Source of the DNA: Bagarius yarrelli
Lineage: Eukaryota; Chordata; Actinopteri; Siluriformes; Sisoridae
Length of the DNA: 64,000 nt
Reading direction: 5' to 3'
Assembly (NCBI GenBank): GCA_005784505.1
Contig: VCAZ01000027.1
Span: forward strand, 3,328,765-3,392,764
Shown here: positions 24,213-36,140 of the stretch, one piece after another
Layout of the letters: the number at the start of each line of letters is the position of its first letter
Position numbering within the stretch: position 1 is the first letter of the stretch
Translations under genes and position numbers: made by a program
The notes under the pieces: generated by a model
Seen by the model: only the letters and a program-made list of their open reading frames with translations
Told to the model about the DNA's origin: nothing
Databases searched by the model: none

Positions 24213-24772
24213 CAAGCAAATATAAACCAGAATCCAAATACAGAATCAGGCATTCAAATGAGTCTTTCATGGGGTTTTTTAAACACACGATAGACTAAGG
24301 TAAAGAAAGAGCACAGATGTAAGGCAGCCCATGTTACGTTGTGTAAGAGATGCAAGAATCCTCCAATTGAGCAGCATCACCGCTTCATCTGAAATTCAAC
24401 TGAATCTGTTTAGCATCAAAAGGAAATAGGAGATGCAGGACACACACAATAAACAGTGTACAGTACTGGTTAGGAATATGACCCTTTCTGCAGTACTGTA
24501 AATTCTAGATCCCAGTAGATGACAGACCCCTCTTACTCTTCGCAATAATCCACAAGTGCGCGCACAGCGGTGGCGCGCACGGAGCACAACACACACATTA
24601 CACCGCATAGTGCACAAAAACACAGTAATTTATGGCTTCTGTGGATGGGTCAAACCCCCGAAACTCACTGTGGACAGCAAAGAAACCCCCACACCTCAAC
24701 AGCAACAAATTATGCGTGATTATTTGCGGGTTAAACGTAAGCAAACCGCGTAGCGGCCTTCAAATAAAAGAT

Positions 24773-24782
24773 TCCTACCGTG
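24773..24782 (-). other. nalf1: Splice donor of nalf1 exon 1
   Basis: On the minus strand the exon ends TGC ACG and is followed by GTAGGA. The GT is at 24778-24777 and the last exon base is 24779. Reading through adds 15 codons unlike the family before a stop, so the conserved frame must leave here. Phase is 0. Confidence 0.85.
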
Positions 24783-25432
24783 CATTCATCCATGCATGTC
24801 CGCACCGAATACGCGTCCGTTTCGTATTTCTGAACCAGCAGCTCAAACTCATGGTACCTATCCTGAGCTAGCCGGTCGAGGCGCAAGTAAGTCCGGACAC
24901 ACCGGGAACACGCCGACATATTCTGGCTGCAGTTGACGTTGTCCGGACTGGAGAACCCGTAAAACAAATCCAAAAGTGAAAAGGAATCACAAAAGGGCAG
25001 GTACAAATCACTCAGATTCCACTCGGGGTCCGAGAGGCCCGAACACGCAGCCTCGGCGTTCGCCACCGCGAAACAGCTTTTGGAGACACTGTCGGGGTGG
25101 CACGCTTCCAGTCTCCACAAAGGTGTGCTAGAATTCCTTGGGAAAGGTTGTGTATAGTCGGTGGTGCCGTGAGAAGATCGGTACTCCTTATCCCCGGTGT
25201 CCCTGAACGGCACCGTGTCACGTCGCTCGCCTTCAGTGCTCGTCCGTTCGACCGCGGCGCACAGCCACAGGCGATCAGCGAGCAGGACGCTCGCAAACAA
25301 GAAGGAGGCCAAGCGCAGTCGCCATCGCTGGGCCCGTTTCGAATCGGCGGATGGCTTCTCGTCCTGGCGGGGTGCAAAGCGGATGTTTAAGCCGTCATCT
25401 TGCTGCCGACACGTCCGAGCACCCCTGGTCAT
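24779..25432 (-). CDS. nalf1: NALCN channel auxiliary factor 1, first coding exon
   Basis: This is the N-terminal 218 codons of NALF1 (FAM155A), a membrane protein that family knowledge places with the sodium-leak channel NALCN, assisting its folding and surface delivery. The start is clear: residues 1-15 (MTRGA, then CRQ, then DDGL) match the vertebrate NALF1 N-terminus, and an in-frame TAA lies two codons upstream. Residues 39-60 form a hydrophobic membrane segment (LASFLFASVLLADRLWLCA). The extracellular part has the start of the cysteine-rich domain (Cys 111, 120, 130, 148, 168, 175, 178, 213, 217), the WNLSD motif at 138-142, and N-glycosylation sequons at Asn100, 139, 167 and 171. The exon ends after DECT at a GT donor in phase 0, where the human exon also ends. 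The glutamine-rich stretch of human NALF1 is absent. The N-terminus favours NALF1 over NALF2. Which fish paralogue (a or b) it is cannot be decided here. Confidence 0.93.
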
Positions 25433-25563
25433 ATTTTAGGAAAGCGCGGCGCCGGCCGACTCCACCGCGACGGCTCCTCTGCCACAATATTCATTGACTT
25501 TGGGGGTGGACTAGATGAATTTTTTTCCCTTGTAAACGCGTCTCTCTCTCTCTCTCTCTCCCC

Positions 25564-25594
<31 letters not shown>

Positions 25595-25640
25595 TCTCTC
25601 TCTCTCCTACTGTTTCTGGCGCTATTCCGGTTCACTTAAT
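25433..25640 (-). promoter_or_regulatory. nalf1: nalf1 5' leader and proximal promoter region
   Basis: This lies directly upstream of the nalf1 start codon. It contains a GC-rich part (25440-25490) with GGCGCCGGCC-type sequence, then the TC/GA tract at 25540-25607. The start context has A at -3 and an in-frame TAA at -6. No TATA box is obvious, and the transcription start cannot be fixed from sequence alone. Confidence 0.5.
25540..25607. repeat. (TC)n tract in the nalf1 leader
   Basis: About 68 bp of nearly pure TC on the plus strand, so GA on the nalf1 strand, with a few CCCC interruptions. It lies 108-175 bp upstream of the ATG. Confidence 0.9.
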
Positions 25641-26466
25641 GCACCGACAGAGAATGAAGCACACGCTGGCATATTCCCGTAGATCGTGGTCCTCGGGAGG
25701 AAAACCAGCTCTTCCGCACCAGCATGTTTCTCTTCTGTCCTCCTGTCCTCTTTTCTCTTCTCTTTTCTTCTCCACCGTGAATAAGTCGCTGGGATGCCGC
25801 CTCTTCGTCTCCTCCTCTCCCTCTACAGGCGTTCGTCAACGCAAGACGAGAACTCCGCGCTGTGGTCCCCCGAATTTCCTGCACCGGTTCTGGGCGGATG
25901 TTCTCGGGCTTTTGACAGTCAGAATCATCTTTGGTCCTGTGTTAAATTGCCGCCATGTTCATCTTGAAGCACTTTTTTAAGGGAGAGATGGGTCATTTGC
26001 GTCATCTCCAGCGTGGCGATCGCTCCATCCTGGCGCAGTGGAGGTATATGAGTGATGGCGACACGGACACACAGCATTCAATAAAACCGTTACATTTTCG
26101 GCTCAGGATAAAACAAACGCACCACATCCAGAAATTTCACCATGTCGGTTTACTCAAATCAGCATTAGGACAAAAAAAGAGGAACATCACTTAATTAACT
26201 AGGACGATTTGTTCATTTGCCTTTCATCTAATGCTACGTTCAAGGTTCCTGCTTTAAAAAATGACAACTATACGTTTAAGCTACAACCAAAAATCCTCTT
26301 AGATTAAAACTGCTGCGTGGAAGAATGTGTCCTTCAAGAAATCCAGGCATGTTAACAAAAGCAACAAAAATTAATTTGGTAATCAAAAATTAATAAAAAC
26401 TTTGAAGTGGACGAGCTCATCTAAGAAACCAGGCACTTGGATGTCAACGAGCAAGCTTTGGAAAGT

Positions 26467-26531
<65 letters not shown>

Positions 26532-28116
26532 GGTTTGCCTGTGGTCATGTTTTATATGTTGATGGAGACAGCCATCCTGACAAGGTTGTGCAGGTCATGA
26601 CAATGGTAGTAAGACAAAATCTTTGTGTGTGTGTGTGTGTGTGTGTGTGGCTAATGGGGTTACTAGTTTTATATAGTTGAAACATTAATTATTCTCAGTA
26701 TGACACTGTGTCTTTGCAATTTTCAATTAAATTATAAGACCAAGTGTTGGACACTTCAGGAACTTTGCTAACCTTTTACCAACTCTCTGACTAGCTACAG
26801 AATGTATGTCAGATTCGTGTCCTCCTATAGATTACCTGTTACCATAAAGCAGTGCCGGCCAAAGAGCCCAGGCAAGAAAACTACTCACCATGTTAATAAG
26901 TTAAAAATATATATTGCAAATTATTTTTTACAATTTGCAATGTACATTTAACTTTTTAACGTGGTTGTAATCTTCTTTTCTGAACCGTACTATAATACAA
27001 AACTGTATCTTATTTGTGTTGTGCAGGGCACTTGACAAAATTTTGTGCTTGTAGGTCTGTAAACTTTGTGATTTAAAGGTGAGCTTGAAATTGGCTTGCC
27101 TCTCATTTTTGTTGTTAGCAAATCAATATTGTTTTAGAGTTTTGGCCTTACGTGATTGGACTGCTGCTATGCAAGTCATGCCTTTTATTGTTCTTCCTTT
27201 GGCACCATCTTGTGGACAACATTAATATAAAAGCCTTCATCTTGAATTTGAATGATATTACTAGCTGAATTATTTAAATGATTACCTTGATTACAAATTT
27301 GGCGGATTATTAGTTCAGTATTTGCATTCATTGACAATTACATCGTACATTTTTGAACTAGCATTAAATATGCATCACTATTTTATTGCAAAAACACACT
27401 CTGCATTACTACACAAACTACCAACAAATTAAAACAGAGGTGTTTATTTAGGTGTGTGCCCAAGTTCACACTGGAGGAATTACTTGTACAGTAGCAATTA
27501 TTGATCCAGACCAAACCCTGCTAGCAGTACGACAGTGTACTTTATTTTTATCAAAAAAAACTATTGGCCACATGTATAGCTTTGTAAATGAAACATGAAA
27601 GACAGGGACAGCCAAAGGTGGGTCAGCTGTAACGGGAACATGGCTGTGAATTGGCACAGCGCGAACAGCGAACAAAGCCAATGCATCTTTGTTTTTGTAA
27701 TCTAGAAGCCTCGCTACTGCACAAACACATTTTTTATGAAAGTTGCACTCTCACAAAATATCATTTTTTTTATCATATATTAAAGTTTAGAGTGTAATTT
27801 AAGCCCTTATTTACACTTGTTATCTCTAAAATAATAGATTGTTGTACATAATTGCTTTTCTTAGTTATTAGCAATCAATTATTTAGTAAAGTTGGGTGTG
27901 ATGTTTTTTTCCAGAAATCGTGTAATGCTATTTTGCATATGTGCAAATTTCTTAAATTGGCAATCGTTAATATAAAAAAAAAAACTGAACATTGATTTAC
28001 AGCTGATTTACTTTGTGTTTTAGAAAAAGTCATAAAAAAAACAAATTTCCAAAAAAAGAGAAATCCACTATTTGCTTACTATTGAGTGAAAAGGCTTTAA
28101 GCTTTAAAGCATTCAT
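25641..28116. other. Upstream of nalf1; no gene recognised
   Basis: CpG content falls off after about 25900. Two GT tracts (26470-26532 and 26623-26649) are present. Short open frames such as 25639-25980 and 25955-26194 have no family features. Confidence 0.5.
26470..26532. repeat. (GT)n microsatellite
   Basis: About 63 bp of GT with one TTTG break. A second GT run lies at 26623-26649. Confidence 0.9.
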
Positions 28117-28202
28117 TAAATAAACTAAATTCAATAAAGTCATTGCAGATCATGTATCTACATGCGTGATCTGCAATGCCTTTATTAAATTTAGTTCATT
28201 TA
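28117..28202. repeat. Long near-perfect hairpin
   Basis: Arms 28117-28151 and 28168-28202 pair over 35 bp with three mismatches, around a 16-nt loop. The core of the arms is ATTGCAGATC and GATCTGCAAT. It could be a foldback element remnant or an RNA hairpin. No flanking target duplication is evident. Confidence 0.7.
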
Positions 28203-28501
28203 CACTTTGATTCTTTTTCTATAATGCCATTTAATTTTCTTTGCTGTTGTTTTCATTTTCATTTTAAACACCTAAATTAAGCATCTCTTTTAATAACATT
28301 CGTTGTTAGCAATTAAAATAAATAAGTTCTTGAAACCAAACAACATTTTTAGATGTGATATGTCTTAAATATTATCTATATTAGTATGTTGCAACTAAAC
28401 TACTGTATATGGCTGCAGCAAGAAAACCCCTTACTGTGTTACGGTTGGAATTTCAGAACTTCAGTGTCCTGCACAGAGCTTTGATTCTGACTTAATTTCC
28501 C

Positions 28502-28694
28502 TACATTTACATTTATGACATTTGGCAGGTGCCCTTATCCAGAGCAACGTACATATATATCATTTAAACAATGGAGCAATCGAGGGCCCAGTTACAGGCC
28601 TTGCTCAGGGGTCCAGCAGTGGTAAATTGCTGGTGCTGGGAATCTTCTCGTTATCAATCCATCACCATAACCTCTAAGCTATACCACTGCCCTC
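28502..28694 (-). mobile_element. tRNA-derived SINE, family S1 (reverse)
   Basis: TACATTTACATTTATGACAT, TTGGCAGGTGCCCTTATCC, AGAGCAACGTACATATAT, CAGGCCTTGCTCAGGGGTCC, GGTGCTGGGAATC and the A-box complement ACCTCTAAGCTATACCACTG. Confidence 0.78.
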
Positions 28695-28699
28695 AGTAA

Positions 28700-30130
28700 A
28701 CATCTGCACCGTGGTTGAATGTAAAAAGAAAATGCCAAATTAAGACCAGTGTCCAGTTAAATCTTATGATGCAACAATAAATTAAATATCAAAAGACCCA
28801 ATATAAAGAGGATTTAAAGGACAACGGATTTTGCCTTCTGTGAGGTGCATATTGAAACGTTAGGAAAAACCAGCTGCATAGGGTCAATCAAATAGAAACC
28901 TCTTATATAACCTTCAGATAACCTTTGAATAACCTTTCTCCTATTTATCTTTTGCACAGTGTTGCCTCAATTTAGCATTTAACTGTCTTCAAAAACATTT
29001 GGTGTGGTTTAAAGATTCATGTGGGTTTATGGCTCGTGATGATTCATATGATCACGATGTTGGAACAGATAAAAATAAGCCCAATTTCATCATTAAACTC
29101 ACGTGTCCTCTTTTGGTTTGTGGGATTTATGACTTTGACATTGAAAACAAAATATGATTTACAAAGTAAATTCTCTGCCAAAGGACTTTCCCATTGAATA
29201 AACCCTTCCGGGAGTTGCAGGGATTTCTAATTGAATGTGCTGCTGCTAGTAGATGAATAGAGGAGAGCCAGGGTCAGGAGGCAGTTGTTTAGTAATTTAC
29301 TGCAGTCATGGAAACAATACATCACTGTTCTGTTCTTCTGTGGGGATATTATGTATCTGTAATTACACAAAATGAAATCATTGCTGCTACAGGAACGCAA
29401 AACAGCTGCTGCACTCTTGTTTATTTCACTTTATAACACTTTATTTAACCTTCCTGAGTTTACACACGCTCAGGCTTCTCATGGCCATTCATGTGAGTTA
29501 ATATTGCGCAACAATTATATGTGCATTCGATTATTGCAAACCTGGTTAAAGGAAGATATTTTACTGAGAAGAAGGTATACATCGTGTCAAAACATTCGAT
29601 TAAACACTACCAGGGTAACTACATGGAAAAAGTACCGTTCTATCTAATATAATTAACACCAAACCTAAGCAATGTGTGTAAACTTTCCCTGTTCCTCCTT
29701 TACCTAATCAGACACCTTGTGGCCCTCGAGACCTTTTCATTCAACAATAGAGCCTGAACTTACTAATACTATTATTGCTGAATAAAAAAATCTCCAAAGC
29801 CATGCTATAAAATCCAATGAAAAGCATATAGTGATGTAAGAAAGTGACGTGTGTAATCGGTAAACTTTCTAGCTACTTCATTACCTAATCTTATACAGTA
29901 TGTCATGTGACTGACTGGAGCAGATAGTGCTAAATGTTTCCAACAGAGCTAAATGATATAGTATGTTTTGTGTTTATGACCATGCAAAGTTTTTCTTGTA
30001 ATCTCTGTCTCCCCCTGTGGTCCAGGACATATGGTATCAACCACTATGTGTGCCCACAAAGCTTCTCTTCATCCCACTCCATTACACACACATTACATGC
30101 AAATATTAGCACATAAACTCCCTCTCTCTT

Positions 30131-30161
<31 letters not shown>

Positions 30162-31060
30162 GAAAGCTTGCGCCACCTGAAAGGTGGCCAATCAACAACA
30201 TATGTGTTTGTGGCAAAGCAAAGGCGAAGAGGCGCCTATTTAATTAGCAGCCCGCTGCTTTTCTGGCAGTGTTATGAGAGAGGGAAAGTGGCTCCACTCT
30301 CAGTTCCCCAATGTTTTCTGGAGTCCCCTTTACTGAGTTGGAGCTGTCAGACATGACTCACACCCACCTGCCCACCTTTAAAGTCACTGATCACTATCAG
30401 GAGATGCTGCATATGTTACACTAATCACTGCTAAAGATGTTCTAAAACAAAACAAAAAACCCACTAAGTCGAAGACCCGCAAAACAAATGTGTACGTCTT
30501 CATCTCTTACAGTTTGGTTCTCAAATACACAATGCGCTGATATCGCCGCCTCCCCCGCCCCCTCTATCTGCACTTAGCAGCACCTGCCAGGGTGTAGGCA
30601 GGTGGAGATGTCGTTTTGGCTGTGGACATGGCACATGGTAACCTGATCATGGATCCTTTGATATATAGCTAACCCCCAGACAAGCTCAGCTCTGATCTGA
30701 TCTGATCTTCAGAGCAACAACATAAAAGGATCTTGAACTCAGTTCACATGTGGGCTTATTGCAGACAGAAATACACCAGTACCTACTGTAAACACAGTCT
30801 GCAGTGTATATTAGTTCTCTGCGTACACTAACAAAACCAATCCAAATATAGTAAAAGTTTTTAATTTATGGCCACACATATTGTTGAGTGGCTTTTATAT
30901 TTAATTTCATGTGCAAACAGTGCAAGACAAAAAACAAGCAATAATGACTAACATTGACTAAAATATCTATTTTACAGTAAACAGTTTTACAGTTTTCTTT
31001 TTGGTTTGGTATGAATAGATATTGATTTATATAAACTAGTTAGACAGATATTCTAAAAAC
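28700..31060. other. No gene recognised
   Basis: AT-rich. A CT/CA tract is at 30121-30161. The stretch 30166-30360 has higher complexity with TTTAATTAGCAGCC and is a possible conserved noncoding element. Frames at 29372-29647 and 30168-30356 lack family features. Confidence 0.4.
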
Positions 31061-31067
31061 AAACTGA

Positions 31068-31175
31068 GCACAACATAGAACTGAAAATTAATAGAAACAG
31101 GACACGTGGATATGGGAATCACATGACAGGAACACATGGGGGAACAAAGATCACATGAAACATGAAACTTAATAC
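31068..31175 (-). mobile_element. LTR-like remnant
   Basis: GGGAATCACATGACAGGAAC resembles the complement of CCTGTCATGTGATTTCCC inside the solo LTR at 61217. Only this part is recognisable. Confidence 0.35.
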
Positions 31176-31299
31176 ATTATTATAACATTATCTTAAATCC
31201 TATAACACCAACTCTTACAGTATGTTAAGAAACGTTATAAATTATCATTTCTGAAATTTATTTACAGTCAAAAAAAAGTAAAACCTCTCTTCTCTAATT

Positions 31300-32005
31300 T
31301 ATATCCCCTGGACCTTTCCACATTTTGTCACCTTACAACCAGAAACTTAAATGTTATTTTGAGATTTTATGTAAAAGACCAACACAAAGTAGCACATAAT
31401 TGTGGAAAACGATATACGGTTTTAAAAATTTTAGGCAAAGAAATATCTGAAAAGTGTGGTGTGCATTTGTATTTAGCCCCCCTGTACTCTAATACCCCTA
31501 AATAAAATCCGGTGCAACCAATTGCCTTCGGAAATCACCTAATTAGTTAAGAGTCCACCTGTGTGTAATTCAGTCCCAGTATAAATACACCTGTTCTGTA
31601 AAGGCCCCAGTGGTTTGAAAAAACTAGTGAACAAACAGCATCAAGGAACTTACAAGACAGCTCAAGGGTAAAGTTGTGAAGAGGTTTAAAGCAGGGTTAG
31701 GTTATCAAAAATATCCTAAGCTTTAAACATTTCAATGAGCACTGTTCAATCCATCATCCAAAAATGAAAAAAATATTTATTAATAGAATGGCCCAGTCAA
31801 AGTCCAAAACTAAATCCCATTCAGCATCTGTGTTGCAAAGAAGAATCGGCAAAAATTTCAGTCTCTAGATGTGCAAAACTGGTAGAGACATACCCCAAAA
31901 GACTTGCAGCTGTAATTGCAGTAAAAGGTGGCTCTACAAAGTATTGACGCAGAAGGGCTGAATACAAAAGCACACCACACTTTTCAGATGTTTATTTTCT
32001 GCAGG
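31300..32005. mobile_element. Internally deleted Tc1-type element, family B
   Basis: The left part holds CTTTCCACATTTTGTCACC, TTACAACCAGAAACTTAAATG and AGACCAACACAAAGTAGCAC, then ATCTGAAAAGTGTGGTGTGC. The right part holds TACAAAGTATTGACGCAG, GGGCTGAATACAAAAGCACA and CCACACTTTTCAGATG. The last inner blocks are inverted copies of each other, as in the long terminal repeats of this fish Tc1 family. Interior transposase sequence is reduced to scraps, and the right terminus is cut near 32005. Confidence 0.75.
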
Positions 32006-32009
32006 ATTT

Positions 32010-33230
32010 AAACCGCTTCAGTGTGCTCAATGAAAGTAATGATGCATTTTCTTGTCAGTAACAGTAATGTTTAATTACTTGTTACTGAAAAAAGTAACAC
32101 TGTTTATTTTTAAAGCCAACAACATTTGGGCACAAACTAAGCAGGCTGGTGCACAAACATAGGAGACACAGAACACTGCACAGTTACAGTCGTTACACTC
32201 ATCACAGCTGGCTTTTGTGTGATTGGGCAGATCAATAAAGAGACAGCGATGGAAGCTGCAGACTGACAGCTAAAGCATTTTCTCCCTTTTTTAGTCATTG
32301 TATCACATAAGATTACCTCCAACATCTGTCTCACTGATGCAGCCTGGTGATTTGGCCTAGATTCATACAATCTAATCAGAAGTGAATCCTCTATTCTCTG
32401 TGGATGGCTTCACATTGTAAAAGACTCCACTTTATCCTGTGATTTTTATCTCCAGAGTTTTTAAAGAAGAAAAATAACCTGATAACATCTTGGTTAATCG
32501 TGTAACATTGAAGAAGGGAACAGAGATGGCATGTTTTGACCTGGCCAAAGTGGAAACTAACAAGCTAATGACATTGGCATGCGATATCTGCAACTGAGTG
32601 CCACACCTCACAGCGAGTATAAATGAGCAGCAGGTGCAGAGGCATATTTAGGTTTTCGCTAACAAAGCCATGCCGGTGCCCCAGCATCACATCATGGACC
32701 TACACCTTTGCAGAGATGACAGACATCTATACCATGGCAGAATATACATTAGGGTTTCTACATATAAGCACCCAGCTTACCACTGGTTTCTGAGAATACA
32801 GTGAGTGAAGACGCTTTATGCTCCACCATGTCTGGCTGCCAAAGTTGATAGTGGAACTTAACAGAGTTACCCTAGCCTAACCCACAGCCCTACAGTCAGT
32901 GAGGTGCCATGTCAAAGCATGGTTGGGATACACCTAGTTACAGTGTGCAAAACTGACTGATGTGAAATTTACCTCAGTTCGTGTTTTTTGTGCAGCAGCT
33001 AGCAAATTTTTCTACTTTGACAGTCTTTTGTATTAATTTTTTTTCTTTACTCAACCGCCGTAAGCAAGTAAAGTGCTTCTTCTGCCTCTGGTACACTCGA
33101 GAATATGCTGCTAATGTTACTTAGAATATATACTGTCCACAGGCACTGCTACTCTACTTTACTATCAAATGCCCCAAAACCGACCCAACTCTCAGCTGTT
33201 TCAGCCCCAGTTCACATGGTTAGCAATTCG
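32010..33230. other. No gene recognised
   Basis: At 32050-32105, TCAGTAACAGTAATG with ACTTGTTACTGAAAAAAGTA resembles part of a fish MITE. Nothing else is recognised. Confidence 0.4.
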
Positions 33231-33234
33231 AATA

Positions 33235-33571
33235 ACAATGCACTATTACAGCTAATATTAGCTTATTATCACAAAATAAAGTAAAAAATAGCCAAAAAAA
33301 CAGAGAACATTGAAAACAAAAGCAACACATAACCTGGAAAAGAACATCGAACCTGGACAAGAACATTGACCGTGACATCCAACAAAGCAAGACCAAGGCA
33401 GACTGGAACACAAGGGTATAAATACACAAACTAATAGTGGAAACAATTAACTAAACAATACGAAGGAACAACCAACCAATGACAAGACAGGGAGGCTCAC
33501 ATAACACAGACAACATAAAAAACCATGGAGCACAGGGCAATGCACCTGGCAAGCCTGACAGAGTCCTAACA
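33235..33571 (-). mobile_element. LTR remnant (Gypsy-type), minus strand
   Basis: On the minus strand a purine-rich tract (AGCAGAGGAAA) is followed at once by TGTTAGGACTC at 33571, as at the start of a 3' LTR. Inside are a TATA-like GTATTTATACCC (near 33415) and, near the end, TTTATTTTGTGATAATAAG. The last LTR bases are not recognised, so the lower end is approximate. Confidence 0.55.
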
Positions 33572-33870
33572 TTTCCTCTGCTTTATAGGCAACTCCCAAT
33601 GTTCAAACATCAACCCAGTCAAAACTGAACAGTGGTGGGGCTGAGGTGGTCCAGAGATTTGGATGGGGGCCAGGCCCGTGAAAACCCAGAAGAGCTAAAA
33701 ACTCAATGCACAGGCAGGCTGTGGAACCCTGGAAGGCCTGGGAGATCAGGAAAACATGGCAGAGCTGGCCCATGACCTGGACCAGTCCTCGAGACAGGAC
33801 ATGTAGTACCCCTAATTAGTCCTGATCCTGGCTCCACCTCCGCAATAGCTTGAGCATTATAGCTCAGCCT
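33572..33870 (-). mobile_element. Internal part of the LTR element next to the minisatellite
   Basis: It lies between the minisatellite and the putative 3' LTR. It includes the polypurine tract at 33572-33582. No intact gag or pol frame is seen. Its assignment to the element rests on position. Confidence 0.4.
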
Positions 33871-34215
33871 CCAGTCTCTGGTATGGCAGGGACAGCATAA
33901 TCAGACTCTGGCATAGAAAGCACAACATAATCAGTCTCTGAAATGACAGGCATGGCGTGATCAGTCTCTGGCATGGCAGGTATGACTTAATCAGTCTCTG
34001 GCATGGCAAGTACGACATAATCAGTCTCTGGCATTGCAGGTATGGCCTGATCAGTCTCTGGCATTGCAGGCATGGCATGAATAGTCATGGCAGGCACTGC
34101 GTGATCAGTCTCTGGAATGGCAGGTACCGCGTGAACAGTCTCTGGGATTGCAGGCACTGCGTGTTTAGTCTCTGGCTTCCCAGGCCTGGCGTGAACAGGT
34201 TCTGGCTGGCTTTAT
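33870..34215. repeat. 30-bp minisatellite
   Basis: About eleven tandem units of about 30 bp around ATCAGTCTCTGGCATGGCAG, varying in the last ten bases. On the minus strand it can be read as repeats of a PETD-type peptide; in other frames it gives false open frames. Confidence 0.85.
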
Positions 34216-34239
34216 TTCACATTTATAGAGCAGGTTGAG

Positions 34240-36140
34240 TTCTCCTCTGCCAGGTCTGGGGTGAATGGCCATTATTTTCCAGCACCCATTTCACATAGGC
34301 CACAAAGTCTGCTTTTTTAATGTTTTATTAAAATAAGGTGAAACAGGAGAAAACTTTAGTAAATGTTATGATTGTTTATTGAAATTTGAATATAGGGTTG
34401 ATCTTTTATTTCTTGTCACTTAAGTTTGACTTTGAGTAAGCCTAAATTTTAGTTTTTTAAAAACTGGCTGGAGTTTAGTTATATATTTGATAAATATGCT
34501 GGTCCAATAAAAATAAGAAGTATAAAGTGGCATGTTAAAATAGGTTAAAAATAGCTTAAGGTTCTAAGTTTAAAGATTTTTCCTGTTCACTTTTCAGTTT
34601 GACTTTGCATTTAATTTTGCCAATATTAAAAGACACCTATTATTTGTACCTACCCACCCTATAGATAATAGGCTAGAATCCTGTGCCATGGGTGAAATGC
34701 CATCTTAAAAAGAAGCAATGTCATCTTTAAAGATGCAACGTCACAATGCTCTTTTAGTAAGCGCTATTTTAGCAGTGCTCTTTAGAAAAACGCGTACAGG
34801 GAAGTTGGCCTGTGACAATGATGTTGGCTCTTCTACTTGGTGCTCGACTCTAATGTGAAATACGTTATATGTGTTACACATGCTTATTTATAATCGTGCT
34901 GTGGGGCATGGCAGACAGATGCGAAATATTGCATGTGAATGTTCACTGGCTTGTTAGTTTACACTTAAAGTATATTGTTCACCATCTATCAAATCATTTA
35001 TCAAGATAAAATATCCACATACCATAAAATGTTTAATATAGTGTCTGGTGTTGTAAGTAGTACTTAACTGAAACATAGACCTGAAAATATAAATAAAAAG
35101 AATAGACCTAATTCTGAGTTACAGGATAGTAAAACAGACACACTTGATCAGCTGATTATGTTTTCAGAGTTACTGGGGTTTGTTTATTTTAAGCAGTTTT
35201 AAATTTTCGCTATAATAAAATAATTGATCGCGTTGACTATCCGGCTTGACATATTTCAGCCTCTGAGGACTGTAAACGAGTAGAAATATGAGGATTTCAT
35301 TAGGAATGACATACTCATTGATTATCCAAGTTTTTGTCTCAGTGAAACCGTGCAAATCAACACTGTTTCATCGGTCACCACAATGGCTGTTGCTTAAATT
35401 GGTGGCCTTGAGACACCCTGGTGTTAGTATAAGAGTTTCCATTATATATTTTATAAATGTAGCAGTCAAAATATGAATATCAATTTTTCCTCAAAAAAGA
35501 ACAGGTATTCTTTTCGTTTTAGAACAACTTTGATAAAAGGATTTGATTCACTTTAAATACTGACTAATGTATGTTTGTCTTTGATAAAATAAAATATAAT
35601 GCTTGCTATGACTAGGTAGATGACTAGGCAATTGGGTCACACATTACAATAATGACATTACGATGTACTAGCAGTCACTTAAGTTGACTTGACTTAAAAT
35701 ATTGTCTTTAATACATTATATGCTACAGTGCACAGTAGCTTTAATTAATGTGGCATTTAATTTAAAAGATTTGTTTAAACATTCTGCTCCCTTTACTTTT
35801 CCCTCTGGTGTGTGTCAAGGGAAGCCACTAGCCCTGTTTCAGGCCACTGACTTAATGCCAGATGGAAAGTGATCTGGATGTTGGAGCTTCTGGGAGACTT
35901 AGCATGAACAGCAGAAGGCTCAAGCTCCAGGAGTTCTGGGTCTAAAATTTATTCACTGTATCCTAGCTGAGAAACATGGAAAGCAGACCAGATAGGATAC
36001 TTATAAGTTTATTTCCTGCTTTAGTAGTAATTTGCATAGCAGTAGGAGATAAAATAAATAATAAAGAAAGATACTCATCTTCATTGTTTTTGTACTAAAA
36101 AAATATATATTTTAAAGCTATATATATATTGACTTCAGAG
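34240..36140. other. No gene recognised
   Basis: AT-rich sequence. No repeat boundary or coding frame is supported. Confidence 0.5.

Larger units (their letters stand above)
23545..24540. other. Intron near exon 1; simple repeats
   Basis: A GA tract at 23667-23728 and a CA tract at 24181-24212. Nothing else is recognised. Confidence 0.55.
24540..25500. promoter_or_regulatory. CpG-rich block over nalf1 exon 1
   Basis: CG dinucleotides and overall GC rise sharply here compared with the AT-rich flanks, for example the GTGCGCGCACAG run near 24556 and GCGCGGCGCCGGCC near 25445. This fits a CpG-island-like promoter and first exon. It was judged by eye and not calculated. Confidence 0.5.

Noticed and set aside
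25012..25390. Frames of 121 and 97 codons overlapping nalf1 exon 1
   Set aside because: They are other-frame shadows in GC-rich coding sequence. Only the nalf1 frame shows family motifs.
33870..34215. Possible CRISPR-like array of 30-bp units
   Set aside because: The units are directly abutting and vary gradually, with no unique spacers. It is an ordinary minisatellite in a vertebrate genome.
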